Source: Sphingomonas sp. Leaf343
GTDB taxonomy: Bacteria > Pseudomonadota > Alphaproteobacteria > Sphingomonadales > Sphingomonadaceae
Length of the DNA stretch: 64,000 bases
Assembly (NCBI RefSeq): GCF_001423765.1
Contig: NZ_LMPG01000016.1
Location: 62,001 to 126,000, forward strand
Reading direction: 5' to 3'
Shown here in pieces: positions 8,555-17,303 of the stretch. Each line of letters opens with the position of its first letter. Position 1 is the stretch's first letter. Position numbers and translations under genes: made by a program. The notes under the pieces were generated by a model. That model saw nothing but the letters and a program-made list of their open reading frames with translations, was not told where the DNA came from and ran no database searches.

Positions 8555-10015
8555 TCAGCCCCCCTCGAGCGTCCGCGCCCGCCGACGCTGTACCGAACTC
8601 CCGATCCCCATCGCCTCGCGGTACTTGGCCACCGTGCGGCGGGCGATGTCGAAGCCCTTGGCGTTGAGCAACTCGACCAGCGTGTCGTCTGACAGGATCT
8701 TCGCGCCCTCGTTCGCGATCAGGGCGCGGATCGCGCTCTTCACGGCCTCCGCCGACACCGCATCGCCGCCGTCCGCAGACTGGATCGCGCTGGTGAAGAA
8801 GTATTTCAGCTCGAACAGTCCGCGCGCGCAGGACAGGTACTTGTTGCTGGTCACACGGCTGACGGTCGATTCGTGCATCTCGATCGCCTCCGCGACCTTC
8901 GCCAGCGTCATCGGCTTCAGATGCGCGACGCCGAGGCGGAAGAACGCCTCCTGCTGCTTCACGATCTCCGTCGCGACCTTGATGATGGTCCGCTGCCGCT
9001 GGTCGAGCGCCTTCACCAGCCAGTTGGCGCTGGCGAGCATGTCGCCCAGCCACGCCTTCGACGCCTTGTCCTGCGGCCCGTGCGACAGTTGCGCATGATA
9101 GCGGCGGTTGACCAGCACGCGCGGCAGCGTCGCGCTGTTCAGTTCGATCGACCAGCCGGCCGACGTGCGCGTCACGAACAGGTCGGGCACCACCGCCTGG
9201 CTCGGCTCGCCACCATAGCGGCACCCCGGCTTCGGGTCGTAGGCGCGAAGTTCGCGGATCATGTCCGCCATGTCCTCGTCGTCGACCCCGCACATCCGCT
9301 TCAGCCGGGTCAATTCGCCGCGCGCCAGCAGGTCGAGATTGCCGATCAGCTTCGCCATGCACGGGTCGAACCGGTCGACCTCCTTCGCCTGAAGCGCGAG
9401 ACATTCGGACAGGTCGCGCGCGCCGACTCCCGTCGGATCGAAGGTCTGGACGATGCCCAGCACCGCCTCCACCCGCGCCTGCGCCACGCCGAGACGGTTG
9501 GCGATCTCCAGCGTCGATGCGGTCAGGTACCCCGCCTCGTCGATCTGGTCGATCAGATGCTGCGCGAGGAACAGGTCCGGCCCCGCCACCGCCGGCCCCG
9601 CCTGCGAGAGCAGATGATCCGCGAGGCTGAGCGACGTGTCCGCGAACGAATCGAGGTCCGGCCCGTCCTCCGGCATCGCGCCGCGGCTCAGCGCGCCGTC
9701 GAAGCCTGCTCCGCCGTCCGAAATGGAATCCTGCTGGTGGCTCTCGGTCGCGTAATCGACGTCGACCGGCGCATCCGCCTGCACCGCGCCGGTGACCATC
9801 TCGTCGGCGGCGGCCGGTTCGCGCTCGACCGGTTCGGGGCGGATGACCTCGGTGGTGGTCGCGGCTTCGAGCAGGGGGTTCTTCTCGATCTCCTCCGCAA
9901 GGAAGCCTTCGATCTCCAGGTTCGACAGCGCGAGCAGCTTGATCGCCTGCTGCAACTGCGGCGTCATCACCAGCGACTGCGACTGGCGAAGGTCCAGGCG
10001 CGGCGCGAGACTCAT
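8555..10015 (-). CDS. rpoN: RNA polymerase sigma-54 factor
   Basis: A 486-residue sigma factor for -24/-12 promoters that needs enhancer-binding ATPases. Region I is the Gln/Leu-rich start (MTPQLQQAIKLLALSNLEIEG). An acidic linker lies near residues 60-130. The core-binding region includes VGARDLSECLALQ. The C-terminal RpoN box ARRTVAKYREAMGIGSSVQR is intact. It starts 2 bp after lptB ends, and the LPS-export/rpoN arrangement is common in proteobacteria. Confidence 0.97.
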   Translation of the reverse strand: MSLAPRLDLRQSQSLVMTPQLQQAIKLLALSNLEIEGFLAEEIEKNPLLEAATTTEVIRPEPVEREPAAADEMVTGAVQADAPVDVDYATESHQQDSISDGGAGFDGALSRGAMPEDGPDLDSFADTSLSLADHLLSQAGPAVAGPDLFLAQHLIDQIDEAGYLTASTLEIANRLGVAQARVEAVLGIVQTFDPTGVGARDLSECLALQAKEVDRFDPCMAKLIGNLDLLARGELTRLKRMCGVDDEDMADMIRELRAYDPKPGCRYGGEPSQAVVPDLFVTRTSAGWSIELNSATLPRVLVNRRYHAQLSHGPQDKASKAWLGDMLASANWLVKALDQRQRTIIKVATEIVKQQEAFFRLGVAHLKPMTLAKVAEAIEMHESTVSRVTSNKYLSCARGLFELKYFFTSAIQSADGGDAVSAEAVKSAIRALIANEGAKILSDDTLVELLNAKGFDIARRTVAKYREAMGIGSSVQRRRARTLEGG

Positions 10016-10017
10016 AA

Positions 10018-10797
10018 TTAGAGCGAAAAGCCTTCGCCGAGGTACAGGCGACGCACGTTCGCGTCCGCGACCAGTTCGGCGGGCGATCCGGTGAACAGCA
10101 CGCGGCCGTCGTAGATGATGTAGGCGCGATCGACGATGTCGAGCGTCTCGCGGACATTATGATCGGTGATAAGCACGCCGATGCTGCGCCGCTTCAGATC
10201 CTTCACCAGATCGCGGATGTCGGCGATCGAGATCGGGTCGATGCCCGCGAACGGCTCGTCGAGCAGCATGATCGACGGTTCCGCCGCCAGCGCGCGTGCG
10301 ATCTCCGCCCGCCGCCGCTCTCCGCCCGACAGCGCCATCGCGGGCGCCGCGCGCAGCCGCGTCAGGCCGAACTCGTCGAGCAGTCGAGCCAGTTTCGCCT
10401 GCCGCGCCGCCGGATCGGGTTCCGACAGTTCCAGCACCGTCAGGATGTTCTTCTCGATCGACAGGCCGCGAAAGATCGACGTCTCCTGAGGGAGATAACC
10501 GAGGCCTAGGATCGCACGGCGATACATGGGCAGGCCGGTGATGTCGTCGCCGTCGAGCATGATGCGGCCCGAATCAGGCTTCACCAGCCCCATCACCGAA
10601 TAGAAGCACGTCGTCTTGCCCGCGCCGTTCGGTCCGAGCAGCCCGACGACCTCGCCCTTCGCGACCGACACCGATACGTCGGTCAGCACCGTGCGCTTGT
10701 CGTAGGATTTGGCGATCGACACCACCTGCAGCCCCTCGGACACGGGCGCCTCCACGATCGGCTGCGGTATTTCGGGGGCCAGGGTGGCGACGTCCAT
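10018..10797 (-). CDS. lptB: LPS export ABC transporter ATPase LptB
   Basis: A 259-residue ABC ATPase that powers LptFG-mediated extraction of LPS from the inner membrane. Walker A is GPNGAGKTT, the signature is LSGGERRRAEIARALA, and Walker B is IMLLDEPFAGIDP, followed by the H-loop ITDHNV. It has about 20 extra N-terminal residues (APEIPQPIVEAPVSEG) compared with E. coli LptB. It lies 115 bp downstream of lptA and 2 bp upstream of rpoN. Confidence 0.97.
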   Translation of the reverse strand: MDVATLAPEIPQPIVEAPVSEGLQVVSIAKSYDKRTVLTDVSVSVAKGEVVGLLGPNGAGKTTCFYSVMGLVKPDSGRIMLDGDDITGLPMYRRAILGLGYLPQETSIFRGLSIEKNILTVLELSEPDPAARQAKLARLLDEFGLTRLRAAPAMALSGGERRRAEIARALAAEPSIMLLDEPFAGIDPISIADIRDLVKDLKRRSIGVLITDHNVRETLDIVDRAYIIYDGRVLFTGSPAELVADANVRRLYLGEGFSL

Positions 10798-10863
10798 CGG
10801 CGGGTGCCTCGCAAATCTTCGTTACCGGGCCGTTAACGGATGCCGGCTTGGCAGGGTTCGTGC

Positions 10864-10913
10864 ATGCCCGACGCGGACGCGGACGGGAACCCCCTCCGCG
10901 TCCGGCAGGGCAT
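10864..10913. terminator. Hairpin between lptA and lptB
   Basis: GACGCGGA (10870-10877) pairs with TCCGCGTC (10895-10902), with outer pairing ATGCCC/GGGCAT. It sits right after the lptA stop on the minus strand, ahead of lptB. It may be an attenuator or RNA-stability element separating the two genes. Confidence 0.4.
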
Positions 10914-11452
10914 CAATTGCGGTTGGGAACCGAGAATGTCCCCGTCACGCGACCGCCACGCTGCTGCGTCGTGCCGCCACCCGGGGCTCCGCTGCTGCCG
11001 CCGACCGACGATCCGTCCACCACCGCGCGTCCGGTATCGAGGTTGATCGTCAGGCGGCCGCCGTTGACCGTGTTGGTCCCCTGCGTCAGCGTGACCGCGC
11101 CCAGCATCGTGATGACGCGCCGGTTGAGATCGTAGATCGCGTACTGGCTCTTCGCGGTCTGGTCTGGCCTCCGCACGGTCACGCCGCCCGCCGCGTCGAG
11201 GCGCGACACCTGCGGGTTCCCGCCGACGACCTGACCCGTATAGGTGACCGTCACCCGCGCCGCGTTCAGCGTCATCTCGGCCTGCTTCACCGACACGTTG
11301 CCGGACAGCACGGCACGATTCGCCTTGTCCTGCAATTCGATATGGTCGGCCCCGACATCGATCGGCGCATCGGTGTTATGCCGCTGCTGTGCGCCCGCCG
11401 GGGCAACGGTCAGCGACGACGACAGGATCAGGAGCGGAAGCAGGGCGCGCAT
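10913..11452 (-). CDS. lptA: LPS transport periplasmic protein LptA (OstA-like)
   Basis: A 179-residue periplasmic protein that forms the LPS bridge. It has a signal peptide (LLPLLILSSSLTVAPAGAQ) followed by the OstA beta-jellyroll (DVGADHIELQDKANRAVLSG, repeated beta motifs to about 150). The C-terminal 30 residues are Gly/Ser/Thr-rich. It lies 5 bp after lptC in the same run, which supports the assignment. Confidence 0.93.
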   Translation of the reverse strand: MRALLPLLILSSSLTVAPAGAQQRHNTDAPIDVGADHIELQDKANRAVLSGNVSVKQAEMTLNAARVTVTYTGQVVGGNPQVSRLDAAGGVTVRRPDQTAKSQYAIYDLNRRVITMLGAVTLTQGTNTVNGGRLTINLDTGRAVVDGSSVGGSSGAPGGGTTQQRGGRVTGTFSVPNRN

Positions 11453-11457
11453 CGACG

Positions 11458-12096
11458 CTATCTCGCCCCTCTCGGCACGATCCGCAAGCGCGCGTTGCCG
11501 TCGATCGTGACGGTCCGGTTTTCGAGGTCGGCGCGCATCGTGTCGCCGCGGAAATTCCCCTGCGGCACGGTGCCGCTGACGCCGCCCTGACTCTGCATCT
11601 GCCGGCTTTTCAGGTTCAGCGTCGCATCGTGTGTATCGAGCCTGTAACCGCCCGCCGCACGCATCGCGATCGGCCCGTCAAGCTTTACGGTTTCCGTATC
11701 CATGTCGTAGCGGCCGGTATTGGCGACGACCTGCGCCGGGCCGTCGGCCAGCTGGATGCCTGCCTTCAACTGGTTGAGGCGCACGACCGGTTCGGCGGAG
11801 CTTTTCTGGATCGCGGAGCCTGCGGTGAGCTGGAACGGCTGACCTTTGGTGTCCTGTCCGCTGTACCGCGCCGTCTGGATCTTCAACCGTTCGCGGGCGA
11901 CCTCCACCTTGTTCTTGTCGAGCACGAACGACACGTCTCCGGTCGCGGTCAGCGGGGCCATCACCAGAAACGCCGCCAGCACGCCGATCGACATCGGCAG
12001 CGCGACGCGCGCGATCGCGACCAGCCTGTCGTGGCTGCTGCCCGGCGCGGCCCAGATCTCCCGCGCCGTCCGCTCGCGACGGGCCACTTCAGACAT
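11458..12096 (-). CDS. lptC: LPS export protein LptC
   Basis: A 212-residue protein with a cytosolic N-terminus, one membrane span near residues 25-50 (VALPMSIGVLAAFLVMAPLT), and a periplasmic LptC jellyroll. It anchors the periplasmic bridge to LptBFG. It overlaps the upstream exonuclease gene by 8 nt and precedes lptA by 5 bp. Sequence conservation in LptC is low, so much of the confidence comes from context. Confidence 0.9.
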   Translation of the reverse strand: MSEVARRERTAREIWAAPGSSHDRLVAIARVALPMSIGVLAAFLVMAPLTATGDVSFVLDKNKVEVARERLKIQTARYSGQDTKGQPFQLTAGSAIQKSSAEPVVRLNQLKAGIQLADGPAQVVANTGRYDMDTETVKLDGPIAMRAAGGYRLDTHDATLNLKSRQMQSQGGVSGTVPQGNFRGDTMRADLENRTVTIDGNARLRIVPRGAR

Positions 12097-12709
12097 GCGC
12101 GAAGATATCCTGCTCCGGCCAGCCCGCCAGATCGAGTTCGGCGCGCATCGGCAGGAAATCGAAACACGCCTGCGCCAGCGTCATCCGCCCCTCGCGCACC
12201 AGCCGCTTCTCCAGTTCGGCGCGCAGGCGGTGGAGGTAGCGTACGTCGGACGCGGCATATTCCTTCTGGGCGTCGGACAGCTCCGGACCGCCCCAGTCGG
12301 ACGATTGCTGCTGCTTCGACAATTCCTGCCCCAGCAACTCGCGCACCAGTTCCTTCAGTCCGTGGCGGTCGGTGTAGGTCCGGATCAGGCGCGACGCGAT
12401 CTTGGTGTCCCATGCCGGCCCGGCGACGATGCCCAGATAATGGCTGAGCGCGGCGATATCGAACCGCCCGAAATGATAGAGCTTCACCTTGCCCGTATCG
12501 GCCAGCAGCGCCTTCAGATGAGGGGCGGCATAATCGCTGGCCGGGCCGAACCGCACCAGATGCTCATCTGGTCCTCCGTCCGACAATTGCACCACGCACA
12601 GCCGGTCGCGCGGGGTGATGAGGCCCATCGTCTCGGTATCCACGGCGATGCTGTCGGCATCCGCGAACAGGCCGGCGGGGATGTCTTCTTCGTGGAAATG
12701 GACGGTCAT
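12089..12709 (-). CDS. RNase D-like 3'-5' exonuclease (DEDD)
   Basis: A 206-residue exonuclease-only protein lacking the HRDC domains of full RNase D. The DEDDy residues are visible in SIAVDTETMGL, LKLYHFGRFDIAAL-type sequence (KLYHFGRFDIAA) and AASDVRYLHRL. I start it at ATG 12709, which begins the family-like MTVHFHEEDIPAG, rather than the 24-residue longer open frame. It heads the lptC-lptA-lptB-rpoN block, an arrangement seen in other alphaproteobacteria. Confidence 0.92.
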   Translation of the reverse strand: MTVHFHEEDIPAGLFADADSIAVDTETMGLITPRDRLCVVQLSDGGPDEHLVRFGPASDYAAPHLKALLADTGKVKLYHFGRFDIAALSHYLGIVAGPAWDTKIASRLIRTYTDRHGLKELVRELLGQELSKQQQSSDWGGPELSDAQKEYAASDVRYLHRLRAELEKRLVREGRMTLAQACFDFLPMRAELDLAGWPEQDIFAHV

Positions 12710-12954
12710 GCCGATGCCGTAGCGGCTGGGGAATGAACGCTCAATGGGCCGCGACGTCGGCAAGTGGGCCACAGAACGCAAGTATACGCTTTATCCGGCC
12801 CCGGATTTGACGATTTTGTTCGCAGGCGTCGCGCGAATCGGTTATGCCGCGAAGTGGGCGCAATAGGTTTCGCGCTCTAAGGCCCCTCGTTCGTCGTCCG
12901 GCGCTCGGGTTCTTGAGGATGCATACGGGCGAACCGGGAAGACGAACAGGGCTT

Positions 12955-13866
12955 ATGGGTTTCGATAAAGGCGGCCGCGGCAATCGCGGCGGGCGTGGAC
13001 GCGACAAGCGCGACGGTTTTGGTGGCGGCGGCGAAGAATTCGGCGGCGGCAGCAGCTTCGGCGGCGGCGATCGCGGCGGCTTCGGCGGTGGTGGCTTCGG
13101 CGGTGGTGGCTTTGGTGGCGGTGGCTTCGGCGGCGGCGATCGTGGCGGCTTCGGCGGTGGCGGGTTCAGCGGCGGCGGTGATCGCAGCGGCTTCGGCGGC
13201 GGTGGCGGCGGCGGCGGTTTCCGCGGCGGCGGCGGTGGCGGCTTCGGTGGTGGCGGCGGCGGCGGTGGTGGCCGCGGCATGCCCCCGCAGGTCGTCGGCG
13301 AGGGTACCGGCGTGGTCAAGTTCTTCAACGGGCAGAAGGGCTTCGGCTTTGTCGTGCGCGATGACGGCGGCGAGGACGTGTTCGTTCACATCTCCGCCGT
13401 GGAGCAGGCCGGCCTGAGTGGTCTGGCAGAGGGTCAGCCGCTCGGCTTCACGCTGGTCGATCGCGGTGGCCGCATCTCGGCGACCGAGCTGAAGATCGAA
13501 GGCGAGCCCATGCCCGTCACCGATCGCGCTCCGCCGCGCGAGCCGCGTGAAGGTGGCTTCGGCGACCGTGGCCCGCGTCCGGGTGGCGATCGTGGTGGCT
13601 TCGGCGGCGCCGGCGGCGACCGCGGTGGTGCACCGCAGCGCCAACTGACCGGCGAGAAGGCGACTGGCACCGTCAAGTTCTTCAACGCGATGAAGGGCTT
13701 CGGCTTCATTCAGCGCGACGACGGACAGCCCGATGCGTTCGTCCACATCTCGGCCGTCGAGCGTGCCGGCATGTCGAGCCTGAACGAGGGCGACCGCCTG
13801 CAGTTCGAGATCGAGGTCGATCGTCGCGGCAAGTACGCCGCCGTCAATCTCGCTCAGGGCAGCTGA
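12955..13866 (+). CDS. Two-domain cold-shock protein with Gly-rich N-terminal tail
   Basis: A 303-residue protein. Residues 1 to about 115 are low-complexity and Gly/Phe/Arg-rich, with RGG and FGGG repeats. Two cold-shock domains follow, near 120-185 (GVVKFFNGQKGFGFVVRDDG, then DVFVHISAVE) and near 235-303 (GTVKFFNAMKGFGFIQRDDG, then DAFVHISAVE). Both keep the RNP1 and RNP2 aromatics for single-strand RNA or DNA binding. A second RG-rich linker joins the domains. I chose the ATG at 12955 (AGGG upstream). A long upstream region of 245 bp would suit a cold-responsive 5' leader, but I see no defined motif there. Confidence 0.9.
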   Translation: MGFDKGGRGNRGGRGRDKRDGFGGGGEEFGGGSSFGGGDRGGFGGGGFGGGGFGGGGFGGGDRGGFGGGGFSGGGDRSGFGGGGGGGGFRGGGGGGFGGGGGGGGGRGMPPQVVGEGTGVVKFFNGQKGFGFVVRDDGGEDVFVHISAVEQAGLSGLAEGQPLGFTLVDRGGRISATELKIEGEPMPVTDRAPPREPREGGFGDRGPRPGGDRGGFGGAGGDRGGAPQRQLTGEKATGTVKFFNAMKGFGFIQRDDGQPDAFVHISAVERAGMSSLNEGDRLQFEIEVDRRGKYAAVNLAQGS

Positions 13867-13904
13867 TCGCAATCACCTGATTGCGGCCTATCGGTCTTGA
13901 CGAC

Positions 13905-13936
13905 ACGGCCCGTCCGGCATTCGCCGGGCGGGCCGT
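13905..13936. terminator. Strong hairpin terminator after the cold-shock gene
   Basis: A 14-bp stem (13905-13918 with 13923-13936, one G:U pair) closes a 4-nt loop 38 bp after the cold-shock stop. The stem is GC-rich and followed by TCGTGTTTCC rather than a long T-run. Confidence 0.8.
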
Positions 13937-14294
13937 TCGTGTTTCCGGGGCGGAGGTGCAGGATTGCAGCGGCTATACGCTGCGTCGGGTATGCACTCGG
14001 CGAGCTGCACGGAATATAGCGGTTCCCGACGTCCGCCGTTTATCGTGATCGAAGTCGAGTATCGCCTACCACGAGGCAGCACAACGATGTCGTTCGGCCG
14101 TAGCCGGAACAGTCGGCGTGAGGCGAGCGCGTCACGCTTGGGACAGGAGTTCCGCACAGGTTTCTCGCTCCGCCCGGGCGTAGACCTCCGACGAACGACG
14201 GTCCGTCATGCCTGGACCAGCCCGGCATGACGAGGAGGCAAGCGGCGTCGGTATATCGAGCGTCATGCGCCCGAATGGCGCGGAACAACCCGCG
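13937..14294. other. Gene-free interval between cold-shock and DedA genes
   Basis: I see no convincing gene in these 358 bases: the open frames have no family-like sequence or ribosome-binding site. The interval holds one palindrome (14204-14232), and the sequence between the terminator and the 3' end of the DedA gene is otherwise featureless. Confidence 0.6.
14204..14232. repeat. Extragenic palindrome (GTCATGCC type)
   Basis: CGTCATGCC (14204-14212) and GGCATGACG (14224-14232) form a perfect 9-bp stem around an 11-nt loop. It is gene-free and near the end of the DedA gene, so it could be a repeat or terminator. Confidence 0.5.
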
Positions 14295-14930
14295 CTAGGA
14301 CTGGTTCTTCCGGATCCCCCGGACGCGGTGCCAGACATACAGCGCCACCAGCGCCACCAGCACCAGCCCGATCGCAAGGTCCGCCTGATGGAACGCAGCC
14401 TTCAGACGCGGGTCGCTGTTCCACTGGTCGCCCAGCTTCATGCCGATCCACGCGAGGAAGAAGCAAAACGGCCACGATCCGACGAACGTATAGATGTGGA
14501 ACGGCAGCAGCTTCATGCGCGCCACGCCGGCCGGAAACGCGATGAAGGTGCGGATCACCGGCAACAGCCGCCCGATCAACACCGCGGCCGATCCCCATTT
14601 GGCGAAGAAGCGGTCGGCCGCGTCCAGTTCGTCATGCCCGATCAGGATGTACCGGCCCCAGCGTTCCGCCAGCGGCCTGCCACCGCGCTTGCCGACCTCA
14701 TAGGCGACGATCGATCCGATATTGCACCCGATCGCGCCCGCGGTGGCCGCCCAGAACAGGTCGAACCGGCCGGTCGACACCAGATAGCCTGCAAACGGCA
14801 TTACGATCTCGGACGGCAGCGGGATACACGCGCTCTCGATCGCCATCAAAGCGGCTATGCCGACATAGCCACCGCTGGAAATCACCCAGATGACGAAAGC
14901 GGCCAGCGCGCCCAGAATCTTCTCGAACAT
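14295..14930 (-). CDS. DedA family membrane protein
   Basis: A 211-residue VTT/DedA-domain protein, a family now linked to lipid-carrier and phospholipid flipping. Conserved segments include ACIPLPSEIVMPFAGYL, GCNIGSIVAYEVGKRGG, GRLLPVIRTFIAFPAGVARM and FHIYTFVGSWPFCFFLAWIG. Five or so hydrophobic spans are visible. It stands alone, divergent from the aldo/keto reductase gene. Confidence 0.93.
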   Translation of the reverse strand: MFEKILGALAAFVIWVISSGGYVGIAALMAIESACIPLPSEIVMPFAGYLVSTGRFDLFWAATAGAIGCNIGSIVAYEVGKRGGRPLAERWGRYILIGHDELDAADRFFAKWGSAAVLIGRLLPVIRTFIAFPAGVARMKLLPFHIYTFVGSWPFCFFLAWIGMKLGDQWNSDPRLKAAFHQADLAIGLVLVALVALYVWHRVRGIRKNQS

Positions 14931-15004
14931 GCCCGCCGCGCTAGGATGTCCGCCCCCCGGTGGTCAATCGGAACCGGCCGCTCCGCGCAGGGGTTGAGCG
15001 CGGC

Positions 15005-15817
15005 ATGACCAACCTGACGCTCAACGATGGCCGCTCCATGCCGCAACTCGGCATGGGAACCTGGCAAATCCCCGATCCGCAGGCCGCTTTGGTGGTGCGC
15101 AAGGGTATCGATCTCGGCTTCCGACTGGTCGACACCGCTGCAATCTACGGCAACGAACGTGGCGTCGGTGACGGGATCAAGGGCGAGACCGGCGAGGACG
15201 GCGATGTCTGGATCACCACGAAGCTGTGGAACGACCGCCACGGCGATGCGGCGGCGGCGCTGGACGAGAGCCTGTCGCTGCTGGGTGTCGACGCGGTCGA
15301 TCTGTACCTGATGCACTGGCCGGTGCCGCGCGAGGATCGTTTCGTCGAGGCATGGCAGGCGATGATCGCCCTGCGCGATGCCGGCAAGGCCCGCTCGATC
15401 GGCGTATCCAACTTCCTGCCCGAGCATCTGGAACGGCTGGCGGCGGAGACGGCGGTGGTCCCCGCAGTCAACCAGATCGAGCTTCATCCGCGTTTCCAGC
15501 AGCGGGAGGCGTGCGAGTATCACGACGCACATGGCATCGTGACGCAGAGCTGGAGTCCGATCGGTCAGGGCAAGGACCTGCTGTCCGATTCCGCTATCGT
15601 GTCGATCGCCGACCGGCACGGACGATCCGCCGCGCAGGTCGTGATCGCGTGGCATCTGGCGAAGGGCTTCTCCGTCATTCCGAAGGCGTCCAGTCCGGAG
15701 CATCTGAGCGACAATGTCGCCGCTGCCGATCTGACGCTGGACGAGGACGATATCGCCGCGATCGACGCGATGGATACGGCGGATGGTCGGCTGGGACCGG
15801 ACCCGCGCGAGATGTGA
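15005..15817 (+). CDS. Aldo/keto reductase (2,5-diketogluconate reductase-like)
   Basis: A 270-residue NADPH-dependent oxidoreductase with the AKR catalytic tetrad: Asp and Tyr in DTAAIYGNE, Lys in ITTKLWNDRH, His in LYLMHWPVP. The C-terminal cofactor motif IPKASSPEHL is present. The ATG at 15005 fits the family start (MTNLTLNDGRSMPQLGMGTW). Substrate not evident from the neighbours. It converges on the UdgX gene with a 49-bp gap. Confidence 0.92.
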   Translation: MTNLTLNDGRSMPQLGMGTWQIPDPQAALVVRKGIDLGFRLVDTAAIYGNERGVGDGIKGETGEDGDVWITTKLWNDRHGDAAAALDESLSLLGVDAVDLYLMHWPVPREDRFVEAWQAMIALRDAGKARSIGVSNFLPEHLERLAAETAVVPAVNQIELHPRFQQREACEYHDAHGIVTQSWSPIGQGKDLLSDSAIVSIADRHGRSAAQVVIAWHLAKGFSVIPKASSPEHLSDNVAAADLTLDEDDIAAIDAMDTADGRLGPDPREM

Positions 15818-15866
15818 TGCCGGATGATCCGATCGAGCGGGACAGGGGCGGGCCCCGACGGGACGT

Positions 15867-17252
15867 CTACCCCAACGCCGCCCCCGCCAGCTTCAGATCC
15901 TCGACGAAGCGCGCGAACTCCTCCTCGGCCTGCGCTGCGTCTGGCAGGCGCAGCAGATAGCTGGGATGCACGGTGATCCACGCCGCGCCCCCGTCCGGCA
16001 GTCGCATCTCCCGCCCCCGTTCCCGACCGATCGTCATCGTCTTGCCGAATAGCGACCGCGCCGCCGTCGCGCCCAGCGCCACCGTCACCTGTGGCTTCAC
16101 CAGCATCTGTTCCTGTTCGATCCACCAGCGGCACGCGTCGATCTCGCCCGTGCCGGGCTTGGAGTGGATGCGTCGCTTGCCGCGCTGCTCGAACTTGAAG
16201 TGTTTGACGGCATTGGTGACGTAGGTGCGGCTGCGGTCGATCCCCGCCGCCGCCAGCGCCCGGTCGAACACCTGTCCCGCCGGTCCGACGAACGGCTTGC
16301 CCGCCAGATCCTCCTGATCGCCCGGCTGCTCGCCGACGAACATCAACGCCGCATCGACCGGTCCCTCGCCGAATACCGTCTGCGTCGCCGGCTTGTAGAG
16401 CGGACAACGGGTGCAGCCCGCCGCCTCCTCGCGCAACGCCTCCCATGCGGCGATGCTGTTGCCGCCGACATCCTGTCGCGCCGTCTCGATCATCCTTGCC
16501 TCCCGCGCCTGCGCGCCCGCGATCAGCTGTGGCACCAGCTGCGTTTCGGGCATGTTCTTCCAGTATTTCCGCGGCATCTCCCGCAGCATCGCGCCGACCT
16601 TCACGCGCGCGGGGTTGAAGATGCTGGCGTAATAGGTCTTCCAGACCTCCTCGGTCGGATCGCCCTCCGGCGCGTCCGCCTTGTTCGCGCCGGGTCCCTC
16701 CTGCAACGTCTCGCCGTCCCAGTGCAGCGACACCTCGGGCGTCAGGATCGACCAGCGCATGCTGGCGAAGCGATTGACGAAGAACGCCGCGTTGGCGCGG
16801 ACGATGTGATGATCAGGCTCGAACCACGCGACATAGCGCGACCCCTCCGCATCCTCGACCTCCCGGAAACGCAGGAACGCTCGCATCTTGTGGATATCGC
16901 GGCGCACGTCCTTGGCGATCCGATCCAGCCGCCGAACCAGCGGGTCGGCACGGTCCTCGACCAGCTTGGGCTCCTGCCGCAATCGCGCGAGCAGCGTGTA
17001 GAGCAGCGCGAACCGCTCCGGCTCGGACGACAGCACGACACTGCGCGCGAGATCGATGAAGGTCCGCGGCACCGAGAAGCCGGTCGATGCCGGCACCGCC
17101 CGCGCCTCCGCTTCCCCGGCGAACAGGTCGGTGGCGACGTCGCCGACCTGCCAGACGACATCGTCCGGCGGGACCTCGTCGGCGGCCAGACCCCGCGCCG
17201 CATCGCGCCAGCCATCGAAATCGTCCGGCTGATCCAACGTCACCACGCGCAT
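15867..17252 (-). CDS. DUF4130-UdgX uracil-DNA-binding fusion protein
   Basis: A 461-residue fusion. Residues 1 to about 245 match the DUF4130 family (PRKYWKNMPETQLVPQLIAG near its end). The C-terminal half is a family-4-like uracil-DNA glycosylase with cysteines for a 4Fe-4S cluster (CTRCPL), motif GEQPGDQED, and HPSYLLRLPD. The insertion GKRRIHSKPGTGE is the UdgX hallmark, whose His is known to link covalently to uracil-site DNA in studied members. It likely protects or repairs uracil lesions. The expected radical SAM partner lies 1.4 kb away on the same strand (18673-19956), separated by an oppositely oriented gene. Confidence 0.93.
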   Translation of the reverse strand: MRVVTLDQPDDFDGWRDAARGLAADEVPPDDVVWQVGDVATDLFAGEAEARAVPASTGFSVPRTFIDLARSVVLSSEPERFALLYTLLARLRQEPKLVEDRADPLVRRLDRIAKDVRRDIHKMRAFLRFREVEDAEGSRYVAWFEPDHHIVRANAAFFVNRFASMRWSILTPEVSLHWDGETLQEGPGANKADAPEGDPTEEVWKTYYASIFNPARVKVGAMLREMPRKYWKNMPETQLVPQLIAGAQAREARMIETARQDVGGNSIAAWEALREEAAGCTRCPLYKPATQTVFGEGPVDAALMFVGEQPGDQEDLAGKPFVGPAGQVFDRALAAAGIDRSRTYVTNAVKHFKFEQRGKRRIHSKPGTGEIDACRWWIEQEQMLVKPQVTVALGATAARSLFGKTMTIGRERGREMRLPDGGAAWITVHPSYLLRLPDAAQAEEEFARFVEDLKLAGAALG

Positions 17253-17303
17253 TCGCAGCTCCTTTAAACCCTTGGCAAGCCGCGGCCTTTACGCCGCTCC
17301 CGG

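Noticed and set aside
12741..13328. Proline-rich minus-strand frame
   Set aside because: The poly-Pro is just the complement of the GGC/GGT glycine codons of the cold-shock protein tail.
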